Shown piece after piece: positions 5,894-13,364 of a stretch of DNA of 34,040 nucleotides (position 1 is the stretch's first letter; each line of letters opens with the position of its first letter). The notes beneath the pieces are model-generated. The model saw nothing but the letters and a program-made list of their open reading frames with translations, was not told the origin of the DNA and made no database searches. Source of the stretch: Myxococcota bacterium (lineage in GTDB: Bacteria > Myxococcota_A > Polyangia > Palsa-1104 > JAEUJZ01); NCBI GenBank assembly GCA_025057315.1, contig JANWXW010000169.1, positions 1-34,040 of the forward strand, read 5' to 3'. A program made the translations under genes and the position numbers.

Positions 5894-8017
5894 TCAGCGA
5901 CCCCGCCGCCTTCTCCACCGGGCGCCCAGGAGCATGCCCATCAGGAGCAGGGCCGCGCTGGCACCTTGGCTGCCACCCAAGTTGCAGCTCAGGCCGCCGC
6001 CGGCCAGGCTGAGGCCCCCCCGCTGCGTGGTCACGCTGATCTGGTTGTCCGCGGGCCTGGGATCGGGGTTCGCGCTGGACACCGTGCTGTGGACCGTGAC
6101 GGGCTCGGTGCCGGTGGCGGGGTAGCGCACCCGGAGCAGGATGTCTGGCGCCTGGCCTGGCTCGAGCAGGCTGCGGCTACAGCTCAGCACGGGGCCGCCC
6201 TGGTGGCACTGCCAGCCCACTCCGGCCTCGATGTGCTCCAGCTTGCCGTCCCCGGGCACGGTGAAGCTCACGCGGACGTCGGGCGCTGGCTCGGGGCCGC
6301 GGTTACCCACCGAGATCGTGTAGGTAACGGGCTGGTCGGGCAGGGTCGGCTCAGGGCTGACGCGGATGTGCACCCACAGGTCGCTGCCGCGGAGACCGCC
6401 CGGGTCCGGCGGGACTGTCGGGTTGCCCATGCAGATGGGCAGTGCGGCCGGGATGACCACCTCGAGGGCCTGGCCTGCCGCGCCGCTGGTGGCGCCGTTG
6501 GAGGGGAAGGAGGCCACAAAGCGCGAGGCGCTGGTGCCGCCCGCCCCGCCACGTGCACTGGTCATCAGGTTGGCGGAGGAGACGGCGATGAAGCCCCCAC
6601 CGCCCCCGCCGCCGGGGCCCTCGGCCTCGCGGGCGGTATCGAGCTTTTCGCTCTGGAGCTGGTTGCCGCCCCGGCCTCCGTTGGCCTCGATGCGAATGCC
6701 GCTCAGGCTGCGTGCCGCCACCACCACCGTGCCGCCGGCGCCACCGCCCCCGCCGCCGTCGTTCTGCTGGCCCCGGTTGTTGGGGGCATCCATGCCGTTG
6801 GCGCGGATGAGGCCGCTGCCGCTCACCGTGCCAGCCACCAGCAGGACCAGGCCGCCGCCGTTGCCGCCGGCCCCGGCTGCCATGTCGTTGCCATCGCCGG
6901 CGCCGCCGCCCCCGCCGAGGAAGAGGCGGAAGGCCGGGTCATTGGGCACCGGCCGCCCCCCCAGGCCTCCCACCTCCCGCCGCCAGTCACCGCCCCACTG
7001 GGGCGAGCCGGGACCCAGGCGGAGCGGATCGGGGTTGCCTGGCGATATGGACTGCGAAAAGCTGTAGCCCCCGCGGCCGCCGCCTGAGGAGTCGGTCAGC
7101 CGGTTGCCGTTGGCCACGTAGCCCGGGTCCAGGGTCCAGGCCGCTGCGCCGACCACGGTGCCGTCCATGACGCCCTGGCCGGTCCAGGGCTTGCCGTTGT
7201 GGCCGTTGGCCCCGCCGCCCCCGGCCGCGTTGTGCGAGTTGCCGCCGCCGCCGCCGTTGGCCGGTGCGCCCCGACCGTAGCGGCCGCCCAGGGTCATGTA
7301 GGTGTCGGCGCTGCCGGCGATGCCCTCGCCCTTCTCTCCGCCGCGCTGCGGGTCATGGGAGCGCCAGATGACGTTTTGGCCGTCGTTGTTGCCCGACAGG
7401 TTGTCCACCTGCCCGCCGCGGAAGCCACGGCCGCTTACGTCAATGACACCATCGAGCTGGACGCTCTCTTGTACATGCAGGGCCACCACGCCGCCAACTG
7501 CGCCGTCCCACGCCGGGGCGGTGATGGAGCCCGTGGGCTCGACGCGCAGCGTGGTAAGCTGCGGCACCCGAATGACCTGCACGGCGCCGCTGGCCGAGTA
7601 GCTGTTGCGCAGGCGACAGCCCCCGCCCAGGACCACGGCATCTCCCTCGATGCGATCGACCACCACCAGCTCATAGCGGCCGGCGTTGTTTAGGGCCGTC
7701 ACCTCGCCGAAGCGGGCCGAGTCGCTGGTGTCGATGCTGGCGCCCTGCATCTGGATGATGAGCAGGAGGTCTCCTCGCTCCAGGGCCCCCAGCGGGGCGG
7801 CCGAGCGCAGCGTGATCCGCCGGTCGCCCGTGGCCGCATCGAGCGCCAACTGGGCGTAGCGGTTCAAGACCACCTGGGCCTCTCGGACGGTCAGAGGGCC
7901 GTCCTTGCCGCCCAGCGGCGCCTCCAGCACGCCAGGAGCCGCCCCCTCGCCAGGCGAGCAGCCCGCTGCAACCACCAGCGAACCCCAGCAGAGCAGGGGA
8001 AGGAGCTTCTTTGGCAC
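5894..8017 (-). CDS. Gly-rich exported protein with DUF11 domain and MYXO-CTERM-like tail (AgmC-like)
   Basis: A 707-residue protein. The N-terminus is a signal peptide with a possible lipobox (Ala-Ala-Gly-Cys20). Residues 38-200 hold the module seen in myxobacterial surface proteins often annotated AgmC-like: a Val-Leu-Asn-Arg-Tyr start, a Gly-Asp-Leu-Leu-Leu strand, then beta-helix-like strands. Residues 240-520 contain four glycine-run clusters separating beta-strands. Residues 552-670 form a DUF11/CARDB-like Ig-fold repeat. The C-terminus has a lone Cys, a hydrophobic helix and a basic RWRRRRGR end, the tripartite plan of MYXO-CTERM sorting signals. Surface anchoring is therefore likely; motility is only suggested by annotation of relatives. 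The start is GTG 8017 with AGGAGG five bases upstream and a promoter 47-75 bases upstream. It is the first gene of the operon with ompA and the cNMP protein. Confidence 0.75.
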   Translation of the reverse strand: MPKKLLPLLCWGSLVVAAGCSPGEGAAPGVLEAPLGGKDGPLTVREAQVVLNRYAQLALDAATGDRRITLRSAAPLGALERGDLLLIIQMQGASIDTSDSARFGEVTALNNAGRYELVVVDRIEGDAVVLGGGCRLRNSYSASGAVQVIRVPQLTTLRVEPTGSITAPAWDGAVGGVVALHVQESVQLDGVIDVSGRGFRGGQVDNLSGNNDGQNVIWRSHDPQRGGEKGEGIAGSADTYMTLGGRYGRGAPANGGGGGNSHNAAGGGGANGHNGKPWTGQGVMDGTVVGAAAWTLDPGYVANGNRLTDSSGGGRGGYSFSQSISPGNPDPLRLGPGSPQWGGDWRREVGGLGGRPVPNDPAFRLFLGGGGGAGDGNDMAAGAGGNGGGLVLLVAGTVSGSGLIRANGMDAPNNRGQQNDGGGGGGAGGTVVVAARSLSGIRIEANGGRGGNQLQSEKLDTAREAEGPGGGGGGGFIAVSSANLMTSARGGAGGTSASRFVASFPSNGATSGAAGQALEVVIPAALPICMGNPTVPPDPGGLRGSDLWVHIRVSPEPTLPDQPVTYTISVGNRGPEPAPDVRVSFTVPGDGKLEHIEAGVGWQCHQGGPVLSCSRSLLEPGQAPDILLRVRYPATGTEPVTVHSTVSSANPDPRPADNQISVTTQRGGLSLAGGGLSCNLGGSQGASAALLLMGMLLGARWRRRRGR

Positions 8018-8063
8018 AGGACCCTCCTGGACGCAGATGGACAGAGACAGCCGTTTTTACGGT

Positions 8064-8092
8064 ATCATATTTTCTGTAATGGGAATACACAA
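8064..8092 (-). promoter_or_regulatory. Sigma70-type promoter for the envelope operon
   Basis: On the minus strand a TTGTGT -35 element (8087-8092) and TATGAT -10 element (8064-8069) are separated by exactly 17 bases. They lie in a conspicuously AT-rich pocket of otherwise very GC-rich DNA. The predicted start near 8057 gives a leader of about 40 bases ending in a strong AGGAGG. A small inverted repeat (CCGT/ACGG) lies just after the -10. Confidence 0.6.
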
Positions 8093-8137
8093 AAACGAAA
8101 CGGGGGTATGCAGCGGAGGGGGGAGCCGGCCTGGCCC

Positions 8138-8767
8138 CTACAGACAGGTGCGCAGGCGCGCCGGGGGGGGAGGGCTAGAGCGCGGCGGAGAGGAGGGCAT
8201 GGCCCGTCTCAGTGCCCGGTCCAGGCCCGCACGGGTCAGCAGGCGCTGGCGCACGGCGTTGCGGGTGGCGCGCTCCAGCAGGTCGGGGTCCACGCCCGCC
8301 TGGACGCAATCCACCAGCGTGCGCAGCGGCGCGGTGAAGGGCAGCGGGCCGCGGCGGCAAGTGTCCTCGGCGGGCACCTCGGCGTAGTAGACCGTAGAGG
8401 CCAGCGGCAGGCGCAGGCGGCGCCGCCGCCATGAGGGCGGCAGGGTTAGCGTGAGGCGACTGCATTCCTGCTCCTGCGCCAGGCCGAGCAGGGTCAGCGC
8501 CGTCTCGTGGCTGAAGATGCCCTCCTTGCGCGACCACAACCACAGGGCGATCAGCGCCTCGTGCTCAGCGCGCGGGTGCTGGCCCAGGTGGAAAATGCCG
8601 CGACAGACCCGTCGAATGAGGGACTTCTGGATGTAGTACTGGAGAAGCTGCGGCGAGAAGCCGACCTCCAGCGCCTGGGCCCCCGTAAAGTAGCCACATT
8701 GAGTCGCAGCCAGGCGGCACAGCCGCGACCAGCTTGGCACCCGGCCATCGGGACGTCGGCGCGGCAT
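8138..8767 (-). CDS. Solitary AbiEi-like antitoxin/transcription regulator
   Basis: A 209-residue basic protein. Residues 15-62 match the N-terminal winged-helix of AbiEi-family (type IV antitoxin) proteins: a Gly-Tyr-Phe-Thr start, a Leu-x-x-Gly-Phe-Ser recognition helix and the closing Arg-Gly-Ile-Phe-His-Leu wing. The rest fits the AbiEi C-terminal region, with His-Glu-Thr-Ala-Leu, a Leu-Thr-Leu-Pro strand, and Thr-Leu-Val-Asp-Cys. AbiEi represses its own operon and neutralises the nucleotidyltransferase toxin AbiEii. No AbiEii gene lies on either side: downstream is the Gly-rich protein and upstream the kinase. It may act only as a DNA-binding regulator. The ATG lacks a Shine-Dalgarno; a weak -10 (TACACT, 8776-8781) ends eight bases before it. 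Confidence 0.75.
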   Translation of the reverse strand: MPRRRPDGRVPSWSRLCRLAATQCGYFTGAQALEVGFSPQLLQYYIQKSLIRRVCRGIFHLGQHPRAEHEALIALWLWSRKEGIFSHETALTLLGLAQEQECSRLTLTLPPSWRRRRLRLPLASTVYYAEVPAEDTCRRGPLPFTAPLRTLVDCVQAGVDPDLLERATRNAVRQRLLTRAGLDRALRRAMPSSPPRSSPPPPARLRTCL

Positions 8768-8775
8768 ACAAGCGC

Positions 8776-8804
8776 AGTGTAGCGAAAAGCTCGCCGGACG
8801 AAAA
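8776..8804 (-). promoter_or_regulatory. Possible promoter of the AbiEi gene, adjacent to its start codon
   Basis: On the minus strand, TTTTCG (8799-8804) and TACACT (8776-8781) are 17 bases apart. The -10 ends only eight bases before ATG 8767, so the mRNA would have a leader of about two bases. The -35 matches consensus at only three of six positions, so this is weaker than the other promoters listed. Confidence 0.35.
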
Positions 8805-8809
8805 CCTGC

Positions 8810-10219
8810 TTAGCGCACGGGAATCCGGATCTGCGAGTCGCTGTCTTCGGGGTCTGCCTCGCCCATGACGCTGACCACCCCGCACACGCCTACGATGGCG
8901 CCCTCCCTGCGGAAGGGCGCCAGGGTGAGCCAGCCGCCGCGGGCCTCGCCGTACTTGCCATGGATGACCAGAGCACGGCGAATGGTCCGCCCGCGCGCCA
9001 GCACCTGCCGCACATCGCGCTCGATCTTCGGGCACCAAGTGCCCAGCGGTGTCTGCCCGAGCTTGCCTTTGAGCTCGTCGGGCGGAATGCCAATCAGGTT
9101 GCCAAAGGAGGGGTTGCCGAACAGCATCTCGCACGTCGGCGAGGCCACAAACATCGGCAGCGGGCAGGCGTCCACCAGCGACTCGCACAGGTCCGCCCGC
9201 GGCGAGGGCGCGATGCTGACCGTGTCGCGGCGACGGCGCGCCAGGCCCATGTCCTCCATGATTTGGCGCAGCTCGAAGGCAAAATCGGCGGCGCTGCGGT
9301 GGCGCGCGGCCGGATCCTTGGCCAGGGCGCGCAGCACCAGCGCCTCTAGGTTGGGATCCAGCGGCGGCTCGCCCCGCCCCAGCAGCCGGCTGGGCGGCAC
9401 AGGGTCCACCCGCAGGTGGCCGTGCAGGATGTCCTGCAGCCGCCCCTCAAAGGGCGGCTGACCCGTCAGGCACTCGTAGAACAGCACGCCCAGCGCGTAG
9501 ATGTCCGAAGCCGGCGTGGGGGGGCGGGCCTGGATGCGCTCTGGTGCCAGATAGGTCGGCGTGCCGGCCACCGTCGTCGCGGCGACGATCTCAGCCGCAT
9601 CCACCTGCGGCCGGGAGGCCAGACCGAAGTCCAGCAGCCGCACCAGGTTGCGCCGCATCTCTCCGGTCTGGCACAAAAAGACATTCTCCGGCTTGATGTC
9701 GCAGTGGATGACGCCCATCGTGTGGATGAAGTGCAGCGCCTCGGCGCACTGCAGCACAATGTCGCAGGCGCCCTTGGGCGGGATGGTGCGCTCACGCGCC
9801 AGGCGGTCCGCCAGTGTCTCGCCCGTCAGGTACTCCATGACGATGAAGGCGCCGTGGTGGCTGTCGATGCCATAGTCCACCACCGACACGATGTTCGGGT
9901 GGGTGAAGCTGCTGGCCAGCCGGGCCTCGCGGTAAAAGGCATCGCGGATGTGCTGCTGCTCGGCCAGCGTGGCATGGATGATCTTCAGGGCAAAGACCTT
10001 GCCGAGGTCCCGATGGCGGACCTTGAAGATGCGGCCCATGCCCCCTTCGCCCACGCGCTCCTCGATGATGTACCGGCCCCCCACGATCCGTTCGGGCGGG
10101 AAGAGGTTGCGAACACTCTCCTCGCTGCCCACCGGAATTTCTTGGGGGACGTTCAGGTCGCTACGGGCCGCGGCGCGCAGCTCGGGAATCGATTCAGCAG
10201 GGAAGCTAGGATAGGTCAC
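8810..10219 (-). CDS. Ser/Thr protein kinase with C-terminal PAS domain
   Basis: A 469-residue cytoplasmic protein if GTG 10219 is the start. Residues 50-310 are a Hanks-type kinase: Gly-rich loop Gly57-x-Gly-Gly-Met-Gly62, catalytic Lys79, helix-C Glu98, catalytic loop His172-Cys173-Asp174 with Lys176 and Asn179, Asp197-Phe-Gly, and an Ala-Pro-Glu. The HRD arginine is Cys, making it a non-RD kinase. Residues about 340-450 form a PAS sensor domain (Cys-Pro-Leu-Pro-Met-Phe-Val, then Phe-Gly-Asn-Pro). There is no transmembrane helix, so it senses an internal signal. An in-frame ATG at 10249 lies upstream of the predicted promoter's -10, so I prefer the GTG. It diverges from the receiver-GNAT-FG-GAP operon and may regulate it. 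Confidence 0.85.
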   Translation of the reverse strand: MTYPSFPAESIPELRAAARSDLNVPQEIPVGSEESVRNLFPPERIVGGRYIIEERVGEGGMGRIFKVRHRDLGKVFALKIIHATLAEQQHIRDAFYREARLASSFTHPNIVSVVDYGIDSHHGAFIVMEYLTGETLADRLARERTIPPKGACDIVLQCAEALHFIHTMGVIHCDIKPENVFLCQTGEMRRNLVRLLDFGLASRPQVDAAEIVAATTVAGTPTYLAPERIQARPPTPASDIYALGVLFYECLTGQPPFEGRLQDILHGHLRVDPVPPSRLLGRGEPPLDPNLEALVLRALAKDPAARHRSAADFAFELRQIMEDMGLARRRRDTVSIAPSPRADLCESLVDACPLPMFVASPTCEMLFGNPSFGNLIGIPPDELKGKLGQTPLGTWCPKIERDVRQVLARGRTIRRALVIHGKYGEARGGWLTLAPFRREGAIVGVCGVVSVMGEADPEDSDSQIRIPVR

Positions 10220-10225
10220 GCATAC

Positions 10226-10231
10226 ATTATA
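10226..10231 (-). promoter_or_regulatory. Extended -10 promoter (TGC-TATAAT) of the kinase gene; leaderless start
   Basis: The minus strand reads TGCTATAATGTATGCGTG: a perfect TATAAT preceded by TGn, the extended -10 motif, with six bases between the hexamer and the GTG start codon. Transcription starting seven bases after the -10 would begin on the G of that GTG. There is no good -35 at 17 bases and no Shine-Dalgarno before GTG 10219 or ATG 10249. Confidence 0.6.
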
Positions 10232-10325
10232 GCACCTACTTAGGTCCATTGAGACGGAATGGGCAGAGCAGAGCCAACAAGCGCGGCCCCGGTTGCCATG
10301 GAGCCCCTCCGGTCCCCGCCGGGCA

Positions 10326-10355
10326 GCGACAGCAGGAGCGGCGCCATGGTACAAC
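10326..10355 (+). promoter_or_regulatory. Promoter of the receiver gene, abutting its ATG
   Basis: GCGACA (10326-10331, four of six consensus bases) and TACAAC (10350-10355) are 18 bases apart. The -10 carries an extended TGG just upstream, and six bases separate it from ATG 10362, exactly as at the divergent kinase promoter. No Shine-Dalgarno is present, which supports a leaderless mRNA. Confidence 0.45.
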
Positions 10356-10361
10356 CAGGCC

Positions 10362-10748
10362 ATGCCGAGGCATGTGCTCATCGTCGACGACTCGACCTCG
10401 ATGCGCCACCTGCTGGCAGAGACCTGCCTGCGCCTGGGAGATGTCGAGGTCACCGAGGCTGCCGATGGGCTCGATGCCCTCAAACGCCTGGCAACCAGTC
10501 GCTTCGACCTCATCTTCATCGACGTGAACATGCCCTTGCTGGACGGCCTCAAGTTGATCCGCCGGGTGCGCAGCTCGCCCGAGCACCGGCACGCTCGCCT
10601 GTGCGTTTGTACCACCGAGGGCGATACGGAGGACCAGGCGCGGCAGCTGGGGGCTGACTACTTTTTGCGCAAGCCCGTGTTGCGTCGGGACGTTGAGCGC
10701 GTGCTGCGCGAGGTGTTTCCCGATGCGCCGCAGGGAGTCCCCTCATGA
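10362..10748 (+). CDS. CheY-like single-domain response regulator
   Basis: A 128-residue stand-alone receiver domain. The acidic pair Asp9-Asp10, phospho-acceptor Asp54 (in Ile-Asp-Val-Asn-Met-Pro), switch Thr84 and conserved Lys104-Pro105 are all present, so it should be phosphorylated by a histidine kinase encoded elsewhere. No output domain follows, so it signals by protein interaction, as CheY and many myxobacterial receivers do. The Ser/Thr kinase that diverges from it could also act on it, but this is speculation. The start is ATG 10362; the longer ORF from 10293 adds residues that match nothing. Its stop overlaps the GNAT gene's ATG by four bases. Confidence 0.85.
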   Translation: MPRHVLIVDDSTSMRHLLAETCLRLGDVEVTEAADGLDALKRLATSRFDLIFIDVNMPLLDGLKLIRRVRSSPEHRHARLCVCTTEGDTEDQARQLGADYFLRKPVLRRDVERVLREVFPDAPQGVPS

Positions 10749-11260
10749 CCAGCGTGCGGATCTGCCCGGCGGATCTGGCGGACCTGCCAGAGGTCAAGCG
10801 CCTGCTGTATGAGCTAGACGCGCTGCATGCGCGGCTGCACCCCGCACACTTTCGCTGCGGACCCGGCCCCAGTCGCACCGAGCAGGAGCTGCGCAGGGCC
10901 GTGGTAGGCCCAGACCAGACCGTGCTGCTGGCCCGGGTTGGGGCCCCGGGACGGACCCCCAGGGCAGGCGAGGTCTACGGCCTGATCCACCTACGACTGC
11001 AGGATGCCCCCCTGTCGCCGTCGGTGCGTCCGGTGCGGCGGGCCTGTGTCGAGGCTCTCTACGTGGCCCGCCCCTACCGGCGCCAGGGCTGGGGGCGGCA
11101 GCTGATGGAGCAAGGGGCCCGCTGGGCGGCTCAGCGAGGGGCCTGCCAGCTCGTGCTCACCGTCTGGCATGGCAACGAGGCCGCCCAGGCATTTTACGAG
11201 CGGCTCGGCTGCCGCCCGGTGAACACGGCCCTGACCCTGGACATCGCCCAGTCGGTATGA
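10745..11260 (+). CDS. GNAT-family N-acetyltransferase
   Basis: A 171-residue protein with a single GNAT fold. It has the N-terminal Val-Arg-Ile-x-Pro-Ala-x strand-helix opening, motif A at about 104-120 (Val-Glu-Ala-Leu-Tyr-Val, then Arg-Arg-Gln-Gly-Trp-Gly-Arg-Gln-Leu, the acetyl-CoA pyrophosphate loop), and motif B with Asn-Glu-Ala-Ala-Gln-Ala-Phe-Tyr-Glu-Arg-Leu-Gly-Cys. The substrate is unknown; these enzymes acetylate protein N-termini, lysines, polyamines or antibiotics. It overlaps both neighbours by four bases (10745-10748 and 11257-11260), so it is translationally coupled to the receiver and the FG-GAP lipoprotein. Confidence 0.85.
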   Translation: MTSVRICPADLADLPEVKRLLYELDALHARLHPAHFRCGPGPSRTEQELRRAVVGPDQTVLLARVGAPGRTPRAGEVYGLIHLRLQDAPLSPSVRPVRRACVEALYVARPYRRQGWGRQLMEQGARWAAQRGACQLVLTVWHGNEAAQAFYERLGCRPVNTALTLDIAQSV

Positions 11261-13170
11261 TGCATGATGCGCCCATGAAGCGCCTGCCCATCCTGCTGTT
11301 CGCCCCCTGGGTCTGTCTCCCCCTTGCATGCCAAGCTCCAGACGAGACCGGGCCGCTGCCGCCCCAGGCGCGCTGCCGCCCCCGTGCCGAGTTGCCTCCG
11401 GGCCGCCTCTTTACCGATGTCACCGACGAGGTCGGCCTGACCGGCGTCACCGGCATTCGGCTCGCCGCAGCGGATCTCGATGGCGATGGGTGGGTGGACC
11501 TGGTGGTCCATGGCTTCGGCAACACCCGCGACCAGGTGCCGGATCGACTGCTCCGCCGCGTGCTGCGCAACCGTGGCGGCCGCTTCGAAGATGTCACCAT
11601 GGCCAGCGGGCTGCTCGACTCGCGCGACGGCCCAATGACCGGCCGCTTGGCCCATCTGGCCGTCTTTGGCGACGTAGACAACGATGGCGACCTGGATCTC
11701 TTCTCGGGCACCTTCGCCACCGCCACAGACATGCCGCCCACCGACCGGGGCGAGATCCTGCTCAACGATGGCCGGGGGCATTTCTCCATGGCCCCTCCAA
11801 GCGCCCCCTCCGCACGGCGCCTGCCCACCGCGGCTGCCACCTTTGTGGACTACGACCGCGATGGCCTGCTCGACCTATTTGTCGGCCACTTCTACTTGGG
11901 CAGCGAGGGCGCAGGCAATGCCCTGTACCGCGGCCTCGGGGACGGCACCTTCGAGGACGTAAGCCGTGACTCGGGCGTGCTGCGCGCGCCAGCCGGCGGC
12001 GACCTGACCAAGTACCTGCGCGGCGAGTTTCGCCGGGCCGTTTATGGCGTCACCGCCTGCGACGTGGACAACGACGGCGATGCCGACCTGCTCACCAGCG
12101 CCTACGGCCGCGCCTGGAACGAGCTGTGGCGCAACGACCAGGGCCGCTTCACCGACGTGGGGCAGGGCACCCCCTTTGCCGCCGACGACCTGCTCGACTA
12201 CACCCAAGACAACGCCTTCTACCACTGCTATTGCCGCGACAACCCCGGTCGGTGTCCCCCCAACACCCCGGCCCCGGCCATCCGCTGCGACCGCTACGCC
12301 TGGACCCCGGGGCTGGACGACCAACCGGCACGGCTGGCGGGCAACACCTTCTCCACCGCCTGCGCCGACCTGGACAACGACGGCGACCTGGATGTGGTCC
12401 ACAGCGAGATCCGCCACTGGCACATCGGCCGCTCCAGCGACCCGTCTCAGATCCTGCGCAACCTGTACCGCGAGACCGGCCAGCTGGCCTTTGAGCGGCT
12501 GGACCATGCCCGCACAGGCTTTGTCCGTCCCATGTTGCTGGAGGCCTGGAACGAGGGCGACATCAGCGTTGCGGTCTTTGACTTCGACAACGACGGCCGC
12601 AAGGACATCTACCTGGGCTCCTCCGATTACCCAGAGACCTGGGGCGCGCTGTTTCACCAGCAGCCAGATGGCACCTTTGTGGAGATCGCCCGCCGCGCCG
12701 GTGTGCGTCACTACCACGCCGTGGCCATGGTCGCCATCGACTACGATCGAGATGGCGATCTGGACCTGGTGGTGGCCACCAGCACCGCCCGCTGCGGGGG
12801 TGACCCGCTGTGTCCGCCCACCCAGCAGGTGCGCCTGTACCGGAACGACGTCGGCGCGCTGCGCAACGCGCTGCAAATCCGCCTGGTGGGTGGCGGGCCG
12901 GGCCGGGCCAATCGCGCGGCCATCGGCGCGCGCGTGACCGTGCGTGCAGGCGGCATCACGCAGGTGCAGGAGGTCTCGGGCGGCTACGGCCACTTTGGCC
13001 TGCAGCCGGGCACGCTGCTGACTTTTGGCCTGGGCGAGGCCTGCCAGGCCGACGAGGTGGAAGTGCGCTGGCCCGATGCTGCTGGCAGCGTCGAGCGCTA
13101 CGGCGCCATCCCGGCCAACCACGAGGTCGAGCTGCGCCAAGGCGAGCCGCGGCCGATCTACGTCCACTAG
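11257..13170 (+). CDS. FG-GAP/VCBS repeat lipoprotein with ASPIC/UnbV domain
   Basis: The open frame gives 637 residues from ATG 11257 or 631 from ATG 11275. The latter gives a cleaner signal peptide ending at Pro-Leu-Ala-Cys. Seven calcium-binding loops of the Asp-x-Asp-x-Asp-Gly-x-x-Asp type mark FG-GAP/VCBS blades of a predicted beta-propeller spanning most of the protein. An Asn/Cys-rich insert (roughly residues 320-360) interrupts it. The final 80 residues match the ASPIC/UnbV domain (Gly-Ala-Arg-Val-Thr-Val, a Val-Ser-Gly-Gly-Tyr-Gly segment, then Val-Glu-Val-Arg-Trp-Pro). Such proteins are exported and thought to bind ligands or carbohydrate at the surface. The four-base overlap with the GNAT gene is notable because it couples an exported protein to two cytoplasmic ones. 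Confidence 0.85.
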   Translation: MMHDAPMKRLPILLFAPWVCLPLACQAPDETGPLPPQARCRPRAELPPGRLFTDVTDEVGLTGVTGIRLAAADLDGDGWVDLVVHGFGNTRDQVPDRLLRRVLRNRGGRFEDVTMASGLLDSRDGPMTGRLAHLAVFGDVDNDGDLDLFSGTFATATDMPPTDRGEILLNDGRGHFSMAPPSAPSARRLPTAAATFVDYDRDGLLDLFVGHFYLGSEGAGNALYRGLGDGTFEDVSRDSGVLRAPAGGDLTKYLRGEFRRAVYGVTACDVDNDGDADLLTSAYGRAWNELWRNDQGRFTDVGQGTPFAADDLLDYTQDNAFYHCYCRDNPGRCPPNTPAPAIRCDRYAWTPGLDDQPARLAGNTFSTACADLDNDGDLDVVHSEIRHWHIGRSSDPSQILRNLYRETGQLAFERLDHARTGFVRPMLLEAWNEGDISVAVFDFDNDGRKDIYLGSSDYPETWGALFHQQPDGTFVEIARRAGVRHYHAVAMVAIDYDRDGDLDLVVATSTARCGGDPLCPPTQQVRLYRNDVGALRNALQIRLVGGGPGRANRAAIGARVTVRAGGITQVQEVSGGYGHFGLQPGTLLTFGLGEACQADEVEVRWPDAAGSVERYGAIPANHEVELRQGEPRPIYVH

Positions 13171-13191
13171 CGAGCATCCAGCGAGCATCCA
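13170..13191. repeat. Tandem 11-base repeat at the FG-GAP stop codon
   Basis: GCGAGCATCCA occurs twice in immediate succession (13170-13180, 13181-13191), beginning on the last base of the TAG stop. It lies in the 194-base spacer between the convergent FG-GAP and large lipoprotein genes. No T-rich terminator is visible in that spacer. Confidence 0.6.
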
Positions 13192-13364
13192 GGCCCCTGC
13201 CCGGGCGAACAGAGGGCAGCTCGCCGGCACCCAGGGGCCGGATGGGCGCGCGGGTCAGGACACCCAGGCCTAGGGACAGCGTGGAGCCGCCTGGACCCTG
13301 CTGGTCTCTGCGGCAGGCCTGTGCAGGTCCCCCACTCCCAGGTGCCCCCCTTGGGGCCACGCCA

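Noticed and set aside
5465..7087. A 540-codon plus-strand ORF opposite the Gly-rich envelope protein and OmpA genes
   Set aside because: It is antisense to two supported genes, crosses their boundary and has no recognisable domain.
10250..10615. A 122-residue N-terminal extension of the Ser/Thr kinase
   Set aside because: It overlaps the divergent receiver gene and its promoter, has no similarity to kinase N-termini, and a strong promoter lies downstream of it.
11875..13230. A 451-codon minus-strand ORF opposite the FG-GAP lipoprotein
   Set aside because: It is a mirror frame of regular FG-GAP codons, with Val/Gly/His-rich composition.
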